A stretch of DNA of 64,000 bases from Microbacterium sp. LWS13-1.2 (GCF_040144835.1 NZ_CP151632.1:1240001-1304000), one strand, 5' to 3'; shown: positions 9,358-18,664, counted from the first letter of the stretch. Notes: generated by a model from the letters alone, not told the origin. A program made the numbers and translations.

Positions 9358-10803
9358 ATGACGATCGAGGCGACAACAGGACTAGGGCTGACGACGCAAG
9401 AACTTGCCGAGGAATTGGCGCACGTCTCCACGCCGGACACTCTTACAACGCCCTTCGGAGAATTCGAGTTCTTCGACGGGGTTCCGAAACCCCAATCGGT
9501 GCAATCGATCTTCGACGGACTCGACCTCGTCCGCGGCATCACTGCATTCCTGAACACCGTTCCCGGCGCATCACTGGTCGCGATGCGGCGCGGACTGCGC
9601 ACGGCCGGGGTCGACTCCCCGGACAAGATCGGCTACACCGATCCGCGGTGCACCTCGACGCCCATCTTCCTCACCCCGAACACCGAGACCACGTACGGCG
9701 TGACGTTCCTCGACCTGAAGGCGTGGGGGCCAACGGTCATCGAAGCGCCGCCGCAGTCGCTGTGCGTCGTCGACGACTTCTGGTTCCGCTACGTCGCCGA
9801 CATGGGGATCGCCGGCCCCGACCGGGGCGCGGGCGGCAAGTTCCTCTTCCTGCCGCCGGGGTACGACGGCGAGCGACCTGACGGCTACTACATGTACGAG
9901 TCGCCGACGTTCACGAACTTCGTCGTGATCCGCGCCCTCGGCGGGGTGCCGGCCATCAAGCAGTCGCGCATCTACCGGCTCAGCGACGCCGCGGCGGCGC
10001 CCGAGAACACGTTCGTGAACATCGGCGAGCAGGCCATCAACACAGTCCACGCCAACGACTTCTCGTTCTTCGAAGAGGTCGGCCAACTCGTCACCGAAGA
10101 GCCGACGACCGCACTCGACCCTGAGCGCGCGGGCACGCTCGCCTCGCTCGGCATCCATCACGGCACGCCGTTCGCACCCGACGACCGCCTTCGCGGCATC
10201 CTCGACAATGCGGCCCAGATCGGCGCGGCGATGGCGCGAGCCACCCTCTACGCGGCCCGCGACCCCCAGTCGTTCCGCTGGGAGGGGTCGTCGTGGAAGG
10301 AGGGCTTCGTGGGCGGCAGCTACGAGTTTCTGAACGACGGTGCCCGCAACCTCAACGCCCGCACGCTCTTCCACTACGCCGCCACGGTGATCACGCCGGC
10401 GATGGCGCACGCGCAGGTCGGCGCCGGCTCGGCCTACATCTACACCGCCGAAGACGCCGACGGCGCCCTGCTCGATGGCGGCTCGACCTACACGCTGACC
10501 GTCCCGGCGAACGCGCCGGCCAAGAACTTCTGGGCGATCGACGCATACGACACCCAGACCCGGTCGCTGCTGCAGTCCACCGCCTACCCGGCCGTCTCGA
10601 GCCTGGCAGAGGACATCCAGGCGGAGGATGACGGATCCCACGTGCTCTGGTTCGGGCCGACGGCTCCGGAGGGCAAGGAGTCCAACTGGATCCCGACGCT
10701 GCCGGGCAAGTCGTGGTGGCCGCTGCTGCGGCTCTACGGCCCGCTCGAGCCGTGGTTCGACATGACGTGGCGCTTGCCCGAGATCACCCGCGTGCACGAC
10801 TGA
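9358..10803 (+). CDS. DUF1254/DUF1214 domain protein
   Basis: The 481-aa protein has an N-terminal DUF1254 part (TPNTETTYG, FLDLKAWGP) and a C-terminal DUF1214 part (YTLTVPANAPAKNFWAIDAYD). These domains often occur together and their biochemical role is unclear. I reject the longer frame from 9238 because ATG 9358 has the ribosome binding site GAGGGGA and the usual domain start. Unlike many relatives it has no evident signal peptide. It lies 136 bp after the sulfatase operon and upstream of a large LuxR regulator, which is the only functional hint. Confidence 0.8.
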   Translation: MTIEATTGLGLTTQELAEELAHVSTPDTLTTPFGEFEFFDGVPKPQSVQSIFDGLDLVRGITAFLNTVPGASLVAMRRGLRTAGVDSPDKIGYTDPRCTSTPIFLTPNTETTYGVTFLDLKAWGPTVIEAPPQSLCVVDDFWFRYVADMGIAGPDRGAGGKFLFLPPGYDGERPDGYYMYESPTFTNFVVIRALGGVPAIKQSRIYRLSDAAAAPENTFVNIGEQAINTVHANDFSFFEEVGQLVTEEPTTALDPERAGTLASLGIHHGTPFAPDDRLRGILDNAAQIGAAMARATLYAARDPQSFRWEGSSWKEGFVGGSYEFLNDGARNLNARTLFHYAATVITPAMAHAQVGAGSAYIYTAEDADGALLDGGSTYTLTVPANAPAKNFWAIDAYDTQTRSLLQSTAYPAVSSLAEDIQAEDDGSHVLWFGPTAPEGKESNWIPTLPGKSWWPLLRLYGPLEPWFDMTWRLPEITRVHD

Positions 10804-10826
10804 CGCGGTCGCCGCACCCACCTGAC

Positions 10827-10878
10827 CCGTCCCGCTCGCGGCACACCGCTCAGCCGTCACATATCGCGAGCGGGACGG
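10827..10878 (+). terminator. Long-stem hairpin after the DUF1254 gene
   Basis: Perfect 14-bp arms (10827-10840 and 10865-10878) enclose a 24-nt loop, 23 bp past the stop codon. It probably ends the DUF1254 transcript. It also lies just upstream of the GTG of the LuxR gene, so it could instead shape that gene's leader. Confidence 0.5.
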
Positions 10879-10900
10879 CGGCCCTGGCTAGGATGCACCC

Positions 10901-13138
10901 GTGTCCGAATCGAGCCATGAGGCCGCGTCATCCGTGCGAAGCCTCAGCAGCCATCTGCTGTCGACGAAGACATCGATCAGACCGCGACGCGCGGGCGCGG
11001 TCAGCCGGCGCAACGTGATCGACCGCGCGCGCGAGAGCGGCGCGAGCGTCGTCGCCGTCACCGCACCGGCCGGCTACGGCAAGTCGACGATGCTCGCGGA
11101 ATGGGCGGCCGTCGAGAGCCGGCCCGTGGCCTGGGCGACCGTCGACGAGTTCGACGACGACCCGGTGGCGCTGCTCACGCTGCTCGCCACGGCGGGCGGC
11201 CAGATCTCCCCGCGAGCGCGCGAGGTCTCGGAGGCGATGGGCGCCATGGGCGTAGGGGTTCTCGGCCGGTCCGCGCCGATGCTGGCGGAGGCGCTCGCCC
11301 AGGCGCCGGCACCGTTCGTGCTGTTCGTCGACGACGTGCATGCCGCGTCATCCGACGCGTGCCATGATGCGCTCGAACTCGTGCTGGCCGGCATCCCGGC
11401 GGGATCGCAGATCGTGCTCGCGAGCCGGCGCGAACAGCCGTACCTGGCGCGGCTTCGCGCAGACGGCGCGATGTTCGAGCTCGGCTCCGACGCCCTCCGC
11501 ATCGATGAGGAGGGCGCTCGTCGCATCTTCAAGGGCGCGAGCGTCACCGTGTCCGACGAGGCGCTGGCTGTCGCCGTCGATCGCTGTGAGGGATGGGCGA
11601 CCGGCCTCTACCTCTGTGCGCTGGCGACACGGGGCGGCTCGGATGTCGTGGCGATCACCGGCGGCGAGCGCTTCGTGGCGGACTACCTGTACGGCGAGGG
11701 TCTCGCCGGCCTCTCGGACGAGCTGCGGGACTTCCTGCGGCGCACGGCGGTGCTCGACCAGATGTCGGGCCCGCTGTGCGATGCGATGCTCCAGACAGAT
11801 GACTCGCACGCTCTCCTGCGCGATCTCGAGGCCCGGGGCGTCTTCCTCGTCGCGCTCGACGGCGAGCGCCGCTGGTTCCGCTATCACGCGCTGTTCCGCG
11901 AGTTCCTGCTGACGGAGCTGTCCCGAGTCGAGGCGTCCCGCATCGTCGGGCTGCATCTCCGCGCGGCAGAGTGGTTCGAACAGGCGGGACTGCCCGAGCG
12001 TGCGATCGAGCACCTGCTGGCCGCCGGTGAACGCACGCACGCCGGCGTGCTGGTCGCCCAGCTGGCGATGCCGGCCTACCAGAGCGGTCGCATCGCCGTG
12101 CTCGACCGATGGCTCGCCGCGCTCGGGCCGGCGACGATCGAAGCCTCGTCGGGCCTGATGGGCATCGCCGCGTGGACGGCCCTCCTTGCCGGCCAGTCCC
12201 CCGCCGCCGAGGAACGCGCGGCCACGCTCGAACGTGCGCGGCTGGTTTTCGCTACCGCGGACGAGGCGCTCGCGTTCGAGTCGTCGCGCGCGATGATCCG
12301 GATCGCGATGTGTCTCAGCGGTCCCTCTCGGCTTCTCACGGATGCCGAGCTCGCCGTGGCCAGTGAGCCCCTGTGGAGCCCGTGGCGGGCGCCGGCGCTG
12401 TACCTGCTCGGCACGGCGATCGTGCTCGTCGGCGACACGCCCGGCGCGGAGCGCGCGTTCACGGCATCCGTCGAGCGGGCCGCACAGGCGGGCAACACCG
12501 CCGCCCTCCTGCTCAGCGAATCGGAGCTGGCGGTGATCGCCCTGGACGGCGGGACGATCGAGGATGCCGCCCACCATGCCCGCGCCGCGATGAGCGTGGT
12601 CGACGACAACCACCTCGACGGCTATCCGACCGCGACCCTCGCCCTGGCGGTCAGTGCACGTGTCGCGCTGCGGCAGGGCGATGCCGCGGCGTCCCATCGC
12701 CTGCTCGCCCGCGCGATGCGGGCGCGCATCCACTGCAATCACGTGATGCCGTTCGTCGCCGTACGTGCCCGGCTGCAGCTGGCCAAGGTGTTCGCAGGGC
12801 TGGGCGATGCGGCTGCGGCGCGCCAGCTGCTCAAGGAGGCCGACGACCTGCTGCAGCGCTGCCCGCAGGTCGCGGCACTCGGCGCCGAGGTGACGGAGTT
12901 CCGGCAGTCCCTGGGCGACGGCTCCGGCACCGTGCTGGGACTCCCGCTCACACCGGCAGAGATGCGGCTCCTCCCCTACCTGCAGACGCACCTCATGATC
13001 GCCGAGATCGGCCAGCGCCTGTTCATCTCGCGGAACACGGCCAGCACCGAGGTGAAGTCGATCTACCGCAAGCTCGGCGCGACGACCCGTTCGGCGGCCG
13101 TGGAGCGTGCGATCGAGCTGGGGCTGCTGGGCGGCTGA
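10901..13138 (+). CDS. LuxR-family transcriptional regulator, large ATP-binding (MalT-type)
   Basis: This 745-aa protein has the layout of the LAL/MalT family. A P-loop APAGYGKST (Lys61) is followed by a Walker B-like LFVDDVHA near residue 145. A long helical TPR-like middle carries many Ala-Leu repeats. The C-terminal GerE/LuxR helix-turn-helix is at about residues 680-740 (LTPAEMRLLPYL, ISRNTASTEVKSIYRKLG). Such proteins activate transcription after binding an inducer, often a sugar, and ATP. A GTG start is used. The gene follows the DUF1254 gene and sits near the sulfated-glycan locus, so it could control either, but its target is not shown by the sequence. Confidence 0.88.
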   Translation: MSESSHEAASSVRSLSSHLLSTKTSIRPRRAGAVSRRNVIDRARESGASVVAVTAPAGYGKSTMLAEWAAVESRPVAWATVDEFDDDPVALLTLLATAGGQISPRAREVSEAMGAMGVGVLGRSAPMLAEALAQAPAPFVLFVDDVHAASSDACHDALELVLAGIPAGSQIVLASRREQPYLARLRADGAMFELGSDALRIDEEGARRIFKGASVTVSDEALAVAVDRCEGWATGLYLCALATRGGSDVVAITGGERFVADYLYGEGLAGLSDELRDFLRRTAVLDQMSGPLCDAMLQTDDSHALLRDLEARGVFLVALDGERRWFRYHALFREFLLTELSRVEASRIVGLHLRAAEWFEQAGLPERAIEHLLAAGERTHAGVLVAQLAMPAYQSGRIAVLDRWLAALGPATIEASSGLMGIAAWTALLAGQSPAAEERAATLERARLVFATADEALAFESSRAMIRIAMCLSGPSRLLTDAELAVASEPLWSPWRAPALYLLGTAIVLVGDTPGAERAFTASVERAAQAGNTAALLLSESELAVIALDGGTIEDAAHHARAAMSVVDDNHLDGYPTATLALAVSARVALRQGDAAASHRLLARAMRARIHCNHVMPFVAVRARLQLAKVFAGLGDAAAARQLLKEADDLLQRCPQVAALGAEVTEFRQSLGDGSGTVLGLPLTPAEMRLLPYLQTHLMIAEIGQRLFISRNTASTEVKSIYRKLGATTRSAAVERAIELGLLGG

Positions 13139-13157
13139 TCAGGCCACGCGTGCCCGC

Positions 13158-13466
13158 TCAGTAGAGGTCCAACTCGACGCCCAGTGCCGAGGCGACCTTC
13201 GATGACGCCTTGACGATGCACGCGCGCCCGACGAGCGGCATGACGCTGTCCAGCACTCCGACGACCTCCGACGCCTGCGCGCCGGCCGCGACGGCCTCAT
13301 CGACTTCGCGGTGGATGGATGCCTCGGCCGCCGACACGGCGATGAGCGCACCGAGCCGCACGAGCGCCCGGGTCTTCGCGTCTACCAGGGAGTCACTGGT
13401 CGCGGCGCGATCCTCCGGACCGGGGGCATCGATGCTCAGTCGCCGGAGGTGCTCCGTGTAGTCCAT
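13158..13466 (-). CDS. Carboxymuconolactone decarboxylase-like small protein
   Basis: A 102-aa all-helical protein starting at MDYTEHL (ATG 13466, ribosome binding site GAGAGG); a longer frame to 13559 lacks a comparable site. The segment from TRALVRLGALIAVSAAE on matches the carboxymuconolactone decarboxylase fold. The CxxC redox pair of AhpD-type members is absent, so peroxidase activity is unlikely. It is convergent with the LuxR gene, only 19 bp apart, and divergent from the DUF6325 gene, with a palindrome in the shared promoter region. Its substrate is unknown. Confidence 0.7.
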   Translation of the reverse strand: MDYTEHLRRLSIDAPGPEDRAATSDSLVDAKTRALVRLGALIAVSAAEASIHREVDEAVAAGAQASEVVGVLDSVMPLVGRACIVKASSKVASALGVELDLY

Positions 13467-13645
13467 ATCGACCCTCTCGGTCGCGTCCTTCGTGCCGCCG
13501 CCGTGGAGCGGCACGGCATCCGTGTCCAGTGAAGCAACGGGCGGTCGGCTCGGCGTCACACGATCCGTGTGATCTCTGACGGATGCCGTAGGGCGCCGTC
13601 GCCGCCCCGGTCACCGCCGTCGCGCGATCGCATCTGCCGAAGATC

Positions 13646-13662
13646 ACTCACCGTGGGTGAGT
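13646..13662. promoter_or_regulatory. Short palindrome ACTCACC-N3-GGTGAGT
   Basis: Seven-bp perfect arms with a 3-bp centre lie 52 bp upstream of the DUF6325 start, inside the divergent region shared with the carboxymuconolactone-type gene. This is operator-sized, but the binding regulator is unknown. Confidence 0.45.
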
Positions 13663-13713
13663 CGGTCGGCCGCGGCATCCGTCACCGTGGAGATTCCAGA
13701 GGAAGGACATCCC

Positions 13714-14172
13714 ATGACCGACCGCACCCTCGATGAACTCGGCCCCGTCGACTTCATCGTCGTCGAGTTCCCACCCGGACACGCCAGCTTCACCGGCGAG
13801 ATGGCGGCGGAGCTGCTCGCCCTCGTGAATGCCGGAACCATCCGCGTCATCGACATCCTCGTGCTCACGAAGGACGCCGACGGCTCCATCGAAGCGCTGG
13901 AGCTGTCGGAACTCGACGATCTCGGTCCACTGGTGCGCCTCGAGGCGGAACTCGCCGAACTCCTCGCCGCGGACGACGTCGCGCATCTCGCGGCCGCGAT
14001 GGACCCGGGCACGGTCGCAGGCGTGCTCGTCTACGAGAACCTGTGGAGCGCGGGCTTCGCCTCGGCCGCCCGCCGCGCGGGCGGCCAGCTCATCGCCGAC
14101 GGCCGTATCCCGATCCAGTCCATCATCGCCTCGATCGAGGCCGATGAGACCGCCATCCAGATAGGAGCCTGA
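13714..14172 (+). CDS. DUF6325 family protein
   Basis: A 152-aa acidic, helix-rich protein starting at MTDRTLDELG (ATG 13714, AGGAAGG ribosome binding site). The opening DELGPVDFIVVEFP and the later VYENLWSAGFASAARRAGG match the DUF6325 family of actinobacteria, which has no assigned activity. It is followed after 1 bp by a tiny Ala/Val-rich gene, a pairing likely to be co-translated. Confidence 0.75.
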   Translation: MTDRTLDELGPVDFIVVEFPPGHASFTGEMAAELLALVNAGTIRVIDILVLTKDADGSIEALELSELDDLGPLVRLEAELAELLAADDVAHLAAAMDPGTVAGVLVYENLWSAGFASAARRAGGQLIADGRIPIQSIIASIEADETAIQIGA

Positions 14173-14173
14173 C

Positions 14174-14377
14174 ATGCTCGGACGAAGAGTAGGACGCGTG
14201 GGAGTCATCGGGGCTCCGGTCGCCAAGGCGGCCGTCGTCGGCGCGGCTGTCACGCCCGGTCCCTCGCCGGTGGCGAAGGCCGCGGTCGTCGGGGCGGCCG
14301 TCACTCCCGGCCGCTCGCCCGTCGCCACGGCGGCCGTCGTGGGCGCCGTCGCGACGCCCCGGCGGCGCCGGATCTGA
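14174..14377 (+). CDS. Small Ala/Val-rich repeat protein
   Basis: A 67-aa protein built of about three near-identical units of the type PVAKAAVVGAAVTPG. It starts 1 bp after the DUF6325 stop and is followed at once by a terminator, so it is in a proper operon position. The unit is hydrophobic and Gly/Pro-broken, which could sit in a membrane or form a collar, but there is no clear transmembrane helix of standard length. The repeats are also evident in DNA, so recent slippage expansion is likely. I do not know its function. Confidence 0.6.
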   Translation: MLGRRVGRVGVIGAPVAKAAVVGAAVTPGPSPVAKAAVVGAAVTPGRSPVATAAVVGAVATPRRRRI

Positions 14378-14382
14378 AACAA

Positions 14383-14411
14383 CCCGGGCGCCTCGTAGCG
14401 AGACGCCCGGG
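14383..14411 (+). terminator. Hairpin terminator
   Basis: Arms CCCGGGCG-C-CTC and GAG-A-CGCCCGGG pair with one mismatch around a 5-nt loop, 6 bp after the stop of the small repeat gene. It also lies 25 bp beyond the stop of the convergent alcohol dehydrogenase gene and may serve both. Confidence 0.65.
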
Positions 14412-14436
14412 CTCATCCCGGTGCTGAGCGTCGCCG

Positions 14437-15498
14437 TCATCGCTCCGCGATGTGGGCGTGAGCGGTGCCGGCAGCGACATCCGCCGTGTCGTAGGTGAAG
14501 ACGAGCCGCGCCGGAACGGTGCCGGCAAGGACCTCGTCGACGGACGCGTTGACCTCGTCGAGCTCGCGTGTCTGCGTGATCACACGCGTGCGACCGGCCG
14601 CGTGGAGGTCGAACACCTCGACGAGGTCCTGTCGCGTTCCCACGATGGAGCCGATCACGCTGATGCCCTTGAGCACCGTGTCGAAGATCGGAATCGTCAA
14701 CGTGCCGTCGGCCGGCAGCGACACCAGCACCAATCGGCCGCCGCGGTTGAGGGCGTCGAACGCCTGCCGGAAGACGGTCGGTGCGACCGCGAGCATCACG
14801 GCGGCGTCTGCTCCGCCGAGGTCACGGATCGCCTGCACTGGATCGGTGGTCTTCGCATTCACGACGTGGTCGGCGCCCAGTTCGGACGCGAGCGCGAGCT
14901 TCTCCTCGGTGACATCGACCGCGATCACCTTCGCGCCGACGAGGCGCGCGTACTGCACGGCGAGATGACCGAGGCCGCCGACACCGAAGACCGCGACGGT
15001 CTCTCCCGGAATGATCCGGGCGTTCTTGATCGCCGCATACGTCGTGACGCCCGCGCACGTCAGCGGAGCGGCATCCAGTGGAGTGACGGCATCGGGAACC
15101 GGAACCGCGAAGCGCGGATCGGCCAGCATGTACTCGGCATAGCCGCCGTCCACGCCGTAGCCGTTGTTGTACTGCTGCTCGCAGAGGTTCTCGCGACCGT
15201 CGATGCAGTAGCGGCACTCGCCGCACGCGTGACCGAGCCACGGCATCGCCACGCGCTGTCCGAGCGTTCGACTGGTGACGCCGTCACCGAGCTGCTCGAT
15301 GATGCCCACGCCCTCGTGCCCCGGCACGAGCGGCAGCGGCGGCTTGACCGGCCAGTCTCCATGCATCGCATGGATGTCGGTGTGGCAGAGCCCGCAGGCC
15401 TCGAGCCGCACCAGGACCTGTCCGTGCCCTGGCTCGGGAATCGGCCGCTCCTCGATCTGCGCGGCTGCTCCGAACTCTCGGACGACTGCTGCCCTCAT
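14437..15498 (-). CDS. adhP: Zinc-dependent alcohol dehydrogenase
   Basis: This 353-aa medium-chain dehydrogenase oxidises primary alcohols or reduces aldehydes with NAD(H). Zn ligands are visible: C38-H39 in CGLCHTDIH, the GHEGVG stretch, and the structural-Zn cluster CGECRYC with a fourth Cys in ENLCE. The Rossmann motif GVGGLGHLAVQYA follows. The long open frame to 16428 is misleading. MRAAVVREF at 15498 has a GGAGGAG ribosome binding site. A DosR-like box lies 62 bp upstream, which fits fermentative NADH re-oxidation under low oxygen. Confidence 0.9.
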   Translation of the reverse strand: MRAAVVREFGAAAQIEERPIPEPGHGQVLVRLEACGLCHTDIHAMHGDWPVKPPLPLVPGHEGVGIIEQLGDGVTSRTLGQRVAMPWLGHACGECRYCIDGRENLCEQQYNNGYGVDGGYAEYMLADPRFAVPVPDAVTPLDAAPLTCAGVTTYAAIKNARIIPGETVAVFGVGGLGHLAVQYARLVGAKVIAVDVTEEKLALASELGADHVVNAKTTDPVQAIRDLGGADAAVMLAVAPTVFRQAFDALNRGGRLVLVSLPADGTLTIPIFDTVLKGISVIGSIVGTRQDLVEVFDLHAAGRTRVITQTRELDEVNASVDEVLAGTVPARLVFTYDTADVAAGTAHAHIAER

Positions 15499-15559
15499 GA
15501 CTGTCTCCTCCATCGAATCGGTACGTCCTCCAGTCTTCGCCGCCGCATCGGACGCTGCC

Positions 15560-15573
15560 GGGACGTAAGTCCC
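15560..15573 (-). promoter_or_regulatory. DosR-box-like site upstream of adhP
   Basis: GGGAC-GTAA-GTCCC, perfect in both half-sites, 62 bp upstream of the adhP start. It matches the core of the mycobacterial DosR box (GGGAC-N4-GTCCC) and recurs near the devS/devR genes in this window. Confidence 0.7.
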
Positions 15574-15629
15574 GCAGGCTCGCCAGGCGCGAGAGGCGAC
15601 AAGCACCACGATGCGTGGCCGACGACGAG

Positions 15630-16298
15630 CTACAGCCGGGAGATGCCCATCCCGACGATGAGAAGGCCGATCACGACGAGGATGGCGCTGGTCAGCAGGC
15701 CGCCGTTGGTCTCCATCCACAGATGCGCCGCAACCAGGCGCGGCTGCATCCGGGTCGGTGAGGCGGCCGTCACGATGATCGGAAAGGCGACGGTGGATGC
15801 CGCGACCACGGTGTAAATGATCACCGGGATGATCGCGACACGGACCGAGCCGGCGTCGGCATAAAGGGTCAGGCCGGCGGCCAGGGCGAGCACGACGCCC
15901 TTGGGGCGGAGATTGAGGATGAAGCCCAGCCCCAGCGCCGACCAGGCGCCCATCTTCGCCTCGGCGCGCATCCACTTCGGAGTCGTCGCCGCCACCCCGC
16001 TCCGGCGCCGACGGAACCACGAGAGCACGCCGAGCAGCATCGCCGCGACTCCTAGCGCGATCTCCACGATGGCGACGGCGGTGTCGGGCTGCCGGTCGGT
16101 GCGCGAGGTGGGGAGCACGCTCGCGAACAGCGCCGCAATGGAGACCGTCAGCACGATGCCGACGACCCAGCCGATGAGAAACGGCACCGCCGAGCGGGAC
16201 CGGTTCGGAGACAGCAGGATGAGGATCGTCGTCACGATGGGGACGGAGCTGATGGCGACCGCGGTCGCGATGATCAGCAGGTGACCGATAGTCGACAC
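15630..16298 (-). CDS. GAP (Sap) family six-helix membrane protein
   Basis: A 222-aa integral membrane protein with about six hydrophobic helices (for example IGHLLIIATAVAISSVP, VPFLIGWVVGIVLTV, LTSAILVVIGLLIVG). The pattern fits the GAP/Sap family, whose mycobacterial members help export glycopeptidolipid or sulfolipid. The fold is distantly LysE-like. I choose GTG 16298 (VSTIGHLL) because GGGAAGG precedes it; the frame could extend to 16433. It lies upstream of adhP on the same strand with a 131-bp gap, so co-transcription is uncertain. The transported molecule is unknown. Confidence 0.7.
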   Translation of the reverse strand: MSTIGHLLIIATAVAISSVPIVTTILILLSPNRSRSAVPFLIGWVVGIVLTVSIAALFASVLPTSRTDRQPDTAVAIVEIALGVAAMLLGVLSWFRRRRSGVAATTPKWMRAEAKMGAWSALGLGFILNLRPKGVVLALAAGLTLYADAGSVRVAIIPVIIYTVVAASTVAFPIIVTAASPTRMQPRLVAAHLWMETNGGLLTSAILVVIGLLIVGMGISRL

Positions 16299-16606
16299 GA
16301 CCGCCCTTCCCAGCCCTGGTCCGTGAGACAGGCCCCTCACCGAAGTGAAGCACAGATGGACAATGAAATGCCGCTTGGGAATTGTCATCACCCGTTCGTG
16401 GTGAAGTGTCACGAGTATCCGAGAGCATTTCATTCGCCCCGAATTGCCTCCCGCAGTTTCATTGACACCGGATCGAAGCCGGGAGTAGGCATGGTCCGTA
16501 CCGTCGTCGGCGAACCTCGCAAGAGTCCGCCGCCGACCGAATCGGACCCTGGGGGGTCCTCGACGGCAGGGGAAACTGAAGATGGCTTACGGCGGAGAGC
16601 ACGAAG
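16299..16606. other. Divergent promoter region, GAP gene / glutamate decarboxylase
   Basis: This 308-bp gap holds no gene. It has two inverted repeats: AATGAAATGC (16362-16371) with its complement at 16425-16434, and GGACCC-N4-GGGTCC at 16544-16559, 48 bp before the decarboxylase start. The second has the halves of a DosR box turned inside out and does not match that box. It may bind another regulator. Confidence 0.45.
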
Positions 16607-18001
16607 ATGCTGCATAAGAAGGATGACGTCCGCGATGAGCTGCTCGATGAGGTCTTCGCATCGGGAGACCTCTCGGTGTCGCTGCCGAAGTACCGCATGC
16701 CCGAGAAGGAGCATCTCGCACGCCACGCGTACCAGGTCGTCGTCGACGAACTGATGCTCGACGGCAACTCGCGTCAGAACCTCGCGACGTTCTGCCAGAC
16801 CTGGCTCGAGCCCGAGATCCGGTCGATCATGGCCGACACGCTCGACAAGAACATGGTCGACAAGGACGAGTATCCGCAGACGGCCGAGATCGAGGCGCGC
16901 TGCGTCCACATCCTCGCCGATCTCTGGAACTCGCCCGAGGCGCAGAACACGCTCGGCACGTCGACCACCGGCTCGAGCGAGGCCGCGATGCTCGGCGGCA
17001 TGGCGCTGCTGTGGAATTGGCGCGCCCGACGGCGCGAGGCCGGCAAGCCGACCGACAAGCCGAACCTCATCTGCGGACCGGTGCAGGTGTGCTGGCACAA
17101 GTTCGCCCGGTACTGGGATGTCGAACTGCGTGAGATCCCGATGGAGGGCGACCGCTTCATCATGAACGCCGACGAGGTGATCAAGCGGGTCGACGAGAAC
17201 ACCATCGGCGTCGTCCCGACGCTCGGCGTCACGTTCACCGGCCAGTACGAGCCCGTGCACGACGTGAGCGATGCACTCGACAAGCTACAGGCAGACACCG
17301 GGCTCGACATCCCGATCCACGTCGACGGCGCGAGCGGCGGCTTCATCGCCCCGTTCACCGTGCCCGAGCTGGTGTGGGACTTCCGCCTGCCGCGGGTGAA
17401 GTCCATCAACACGTCGGGACACAAGTTCGGCCTGGCCCCGCTCGGAGTGGGATGGATCGTCTGGCGGGATGCCGCGGAGCTACCCGAAGACCTGATCTTC
17501 AATGTCAACTACCTCGGTGGCAACATGCCGACATTCGCCCTGAACTTCTCGCGCCCTGGCGGTCAGATCGTCGCGCAGTACTACAACTTCCTGCGTCTCG
17601 GACGCGAGGGCTACCGCAAGGTGCACGAGTCGTGCCACGACACGTCGATGTACCTCGCGGAGGAGATCCGCAAGCTCGGCCACTTCGACATCATCAACAA
17701 CGGGGGCGCCGAGTCCGGCATCCCGGCCGTGTCGTGGAAGCTCAAGGAGGGCGTCGATCATCCGTTCACGCTGTTCGACCTCGCCGACCGGCTGCGCACG
17801 CGCGGCTGGCAGGTGCCCGCGTACACCATGCCGGCCGATCGACAGGACCTTCCCGTGCAGCGGATCCTGGTGCGGCAGGGCTTCGGGCGTGATGAGGCGT
17901 CGCTTCTCATGGCCGACTACCGTGCGGCGATCGAGCACTTCGACAAGCACCCGATCGTCAACTCCATGACCGAAGAGGAAGCCGGCAGCTTCCACCACTG
18001 A
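16607..18001 (+). CDS. gadB: Glutamate decarboxylase
   Basis: The 464-aa PLP enzyme converts glutamate to GABA and CO2, consuming a proton in the cytoplasm. The Schiff-base lysine is in SGHKFG (K273), preceded by the PLP-Asp region [24 protein letters not shown] near residue 125 is typical of group II glutamate decarboxylases. Length and motifs match GadB. The bacterial C-terminal His region ends in FHH. No GABA antiporter gene is adjacent. It stands alone between the GAP gene and the PPOX gene, followed by a strong terminator. Acid resistance or a GABA shunt are the usual roles. Confidence 0.93.
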   Translation: MLHKKDDVRDELLDEVFASGDLSVSLPKYRMPEKEHLARHAYQVVVDELMLDGNSRQNLATFCQTWLEPEIRSIMADTLDKNMVDKDEYPQTAEIEARCVHILADLWNSPEAQNTLGTSTTGSSEAAMLGGMALLWNWRARRREAGKPTDKPNLICGPVQVCWHKFARYWDVELREIPMEGDRFIMNADEVIKRVDENTIGVVPTLGVTFTGQYEPVHDVSDALDKLQADTGLDIPIHVDGASGGFIAPFTVPELVWDFRLPRVKSINTSGHKFGLAPLGVGWIVWRDAAELPEDLIFNVNYLGGNMPTFALNFSRPGGQIVAQYYNFLRLGREGYRKVHESCHDTSMYLAEEIRKLGHFDIINNGGAESGIPAVSWKLKEGVDHPFTLFDLADRLRTRGWQVPAYTMPADRQDLPVQRILVRQGFGRDEASLLMADYRAAIEHFDKHPIVNSMTEEEAGSFHH

Positions 18002-18011
18002 CGGACGTCGT

Positions 18012-18043
18012 GCCTGGCGGACGCCCGAGCGCGTCCGCCAGGC
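18012..18043 (+). terminator. Hairpin terminator after glutamate decarboxylase
   Basis: Perfect 13-bp stem (18012-18024 with 18031-18043), 6-nt loop, 10 bp past the stop codon. Confidence 0.8.
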
Positions 18044-18067
18044 GACCACCCCGACTCCACAATCCGC

Positions 18068-18081
18068 GGGACCTTGGGCCC
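18068..18081 (+). promoter_or_regulatory. DosR-box-like site upstream of the PPOX gene
   Basis: GGGAC-CTTG-GGCCC, one mismatch from the GGGAC-N4-GTCCC core, 75 bp upstream of the PPOX-fold gene start. Confidence 0.55.
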
Positions 18082-18155
18082 CCTCGTCCGCGGCGGCATG
18101 GGATTCGCTGGGGCTGGGGCCGCGATGCGGCGATCAGACCGGTGGAGGTGACGTC

Positions 18156-18608
18156 ATGGGCGGGACGAGCAACGACGCGATTTCGACGCTGACCGAAGAG
18201 GAGTGCTGGGACCTGCTGGCACGGCACGAACTGGGCCGGCTTGCCGTGGCGGTGAACAGCGAGCCGGACATCTTCCCCATCAACTATGTGGTCGACGGGC
18301 CCCGCGTGCTTTTTCGCACTGCTCCCGGCTCGAAGCTCGCCGAGCTCTCGGCCAACCCTCGCGTCGCGTTCGAAGTCGACGAGCACGACGACACCTTCGG
18401 CGCGAGCGTCGTGCTGAAGGGCGTCGCCACGCGACTGGAGCTGCAGCGTGAGATCGACCTCGCCGACGCTCTCCCCCTCACCCCCTGGACACCTACGCTC
18501 AAGTACCGCTGGATGCGGATCACGCCGGTCTCGATCACAGGTCGACGTTTCCATCGCGGACCCGAGCCGGACCGCTACGCCGCGTCATCGGGCGACGCCT
18601 GGACCTGA
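18156..18608 (+). CDS. Pyridoxamine-5'-phosphate-oxidase-fold flavoprotein
   Basis: A 150-aa split-barrel protein of the PPOX family. Markers are the helix LTEEECWDLLARHELGRLAV, the strand IFPINYVVDG and the cofactor loop FRTAPGSKLAEL. Such proteins bind FMN or F420. Relatives are members of the mycobacterial DosR regulon. The start has a GGTGGAGGTGA ribosome binding site. It lies between a DosR-like box and the sensor-kinase gene, so a redox role tied to that system is likely; the substrate is unknown. Confidence 0.8.
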   Translation: MGGTSNDAISTLTEEECWDLLARHELGRLAVAVNSEPDIFPINYVVDGPRVLFRTAPGSKLAELSANPRVAFEVDEHDDTFGASVVLKGVATRLELQREIDLADALPLTPWTPTLKYRWMRITPVSITGRRFHRGPEPDRYAASSGDAWT

Positions 18609-18664
18609 CGCCGCGCGGGGCGGATTCCGGTGCGAGCCGGACGACGTCGTCCTTCGGTCTCGTC

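Noticed and set aside
14437..16428. A 663-residue fusion of the alcohol dehydrogenase with upstream sequence
   Set aside because: The upstream part is an out-of-frame reading of the GAP membrane protein; adhP has its own start and ribosome binding site at 15498.
16544..16559. GGACCC-N4-GGGTCC as a DosR box before glutamate decarboxylase
   Set aside because: The half-site bases are in the reverse order; it is a different palindrome.
18639..18652. GGACGACGTCGTCC as an additional DosR box
   Set aside because: The half-sites are separated by six bases instead of four, so it does not fit, although its spacing to the real box is suggestive.
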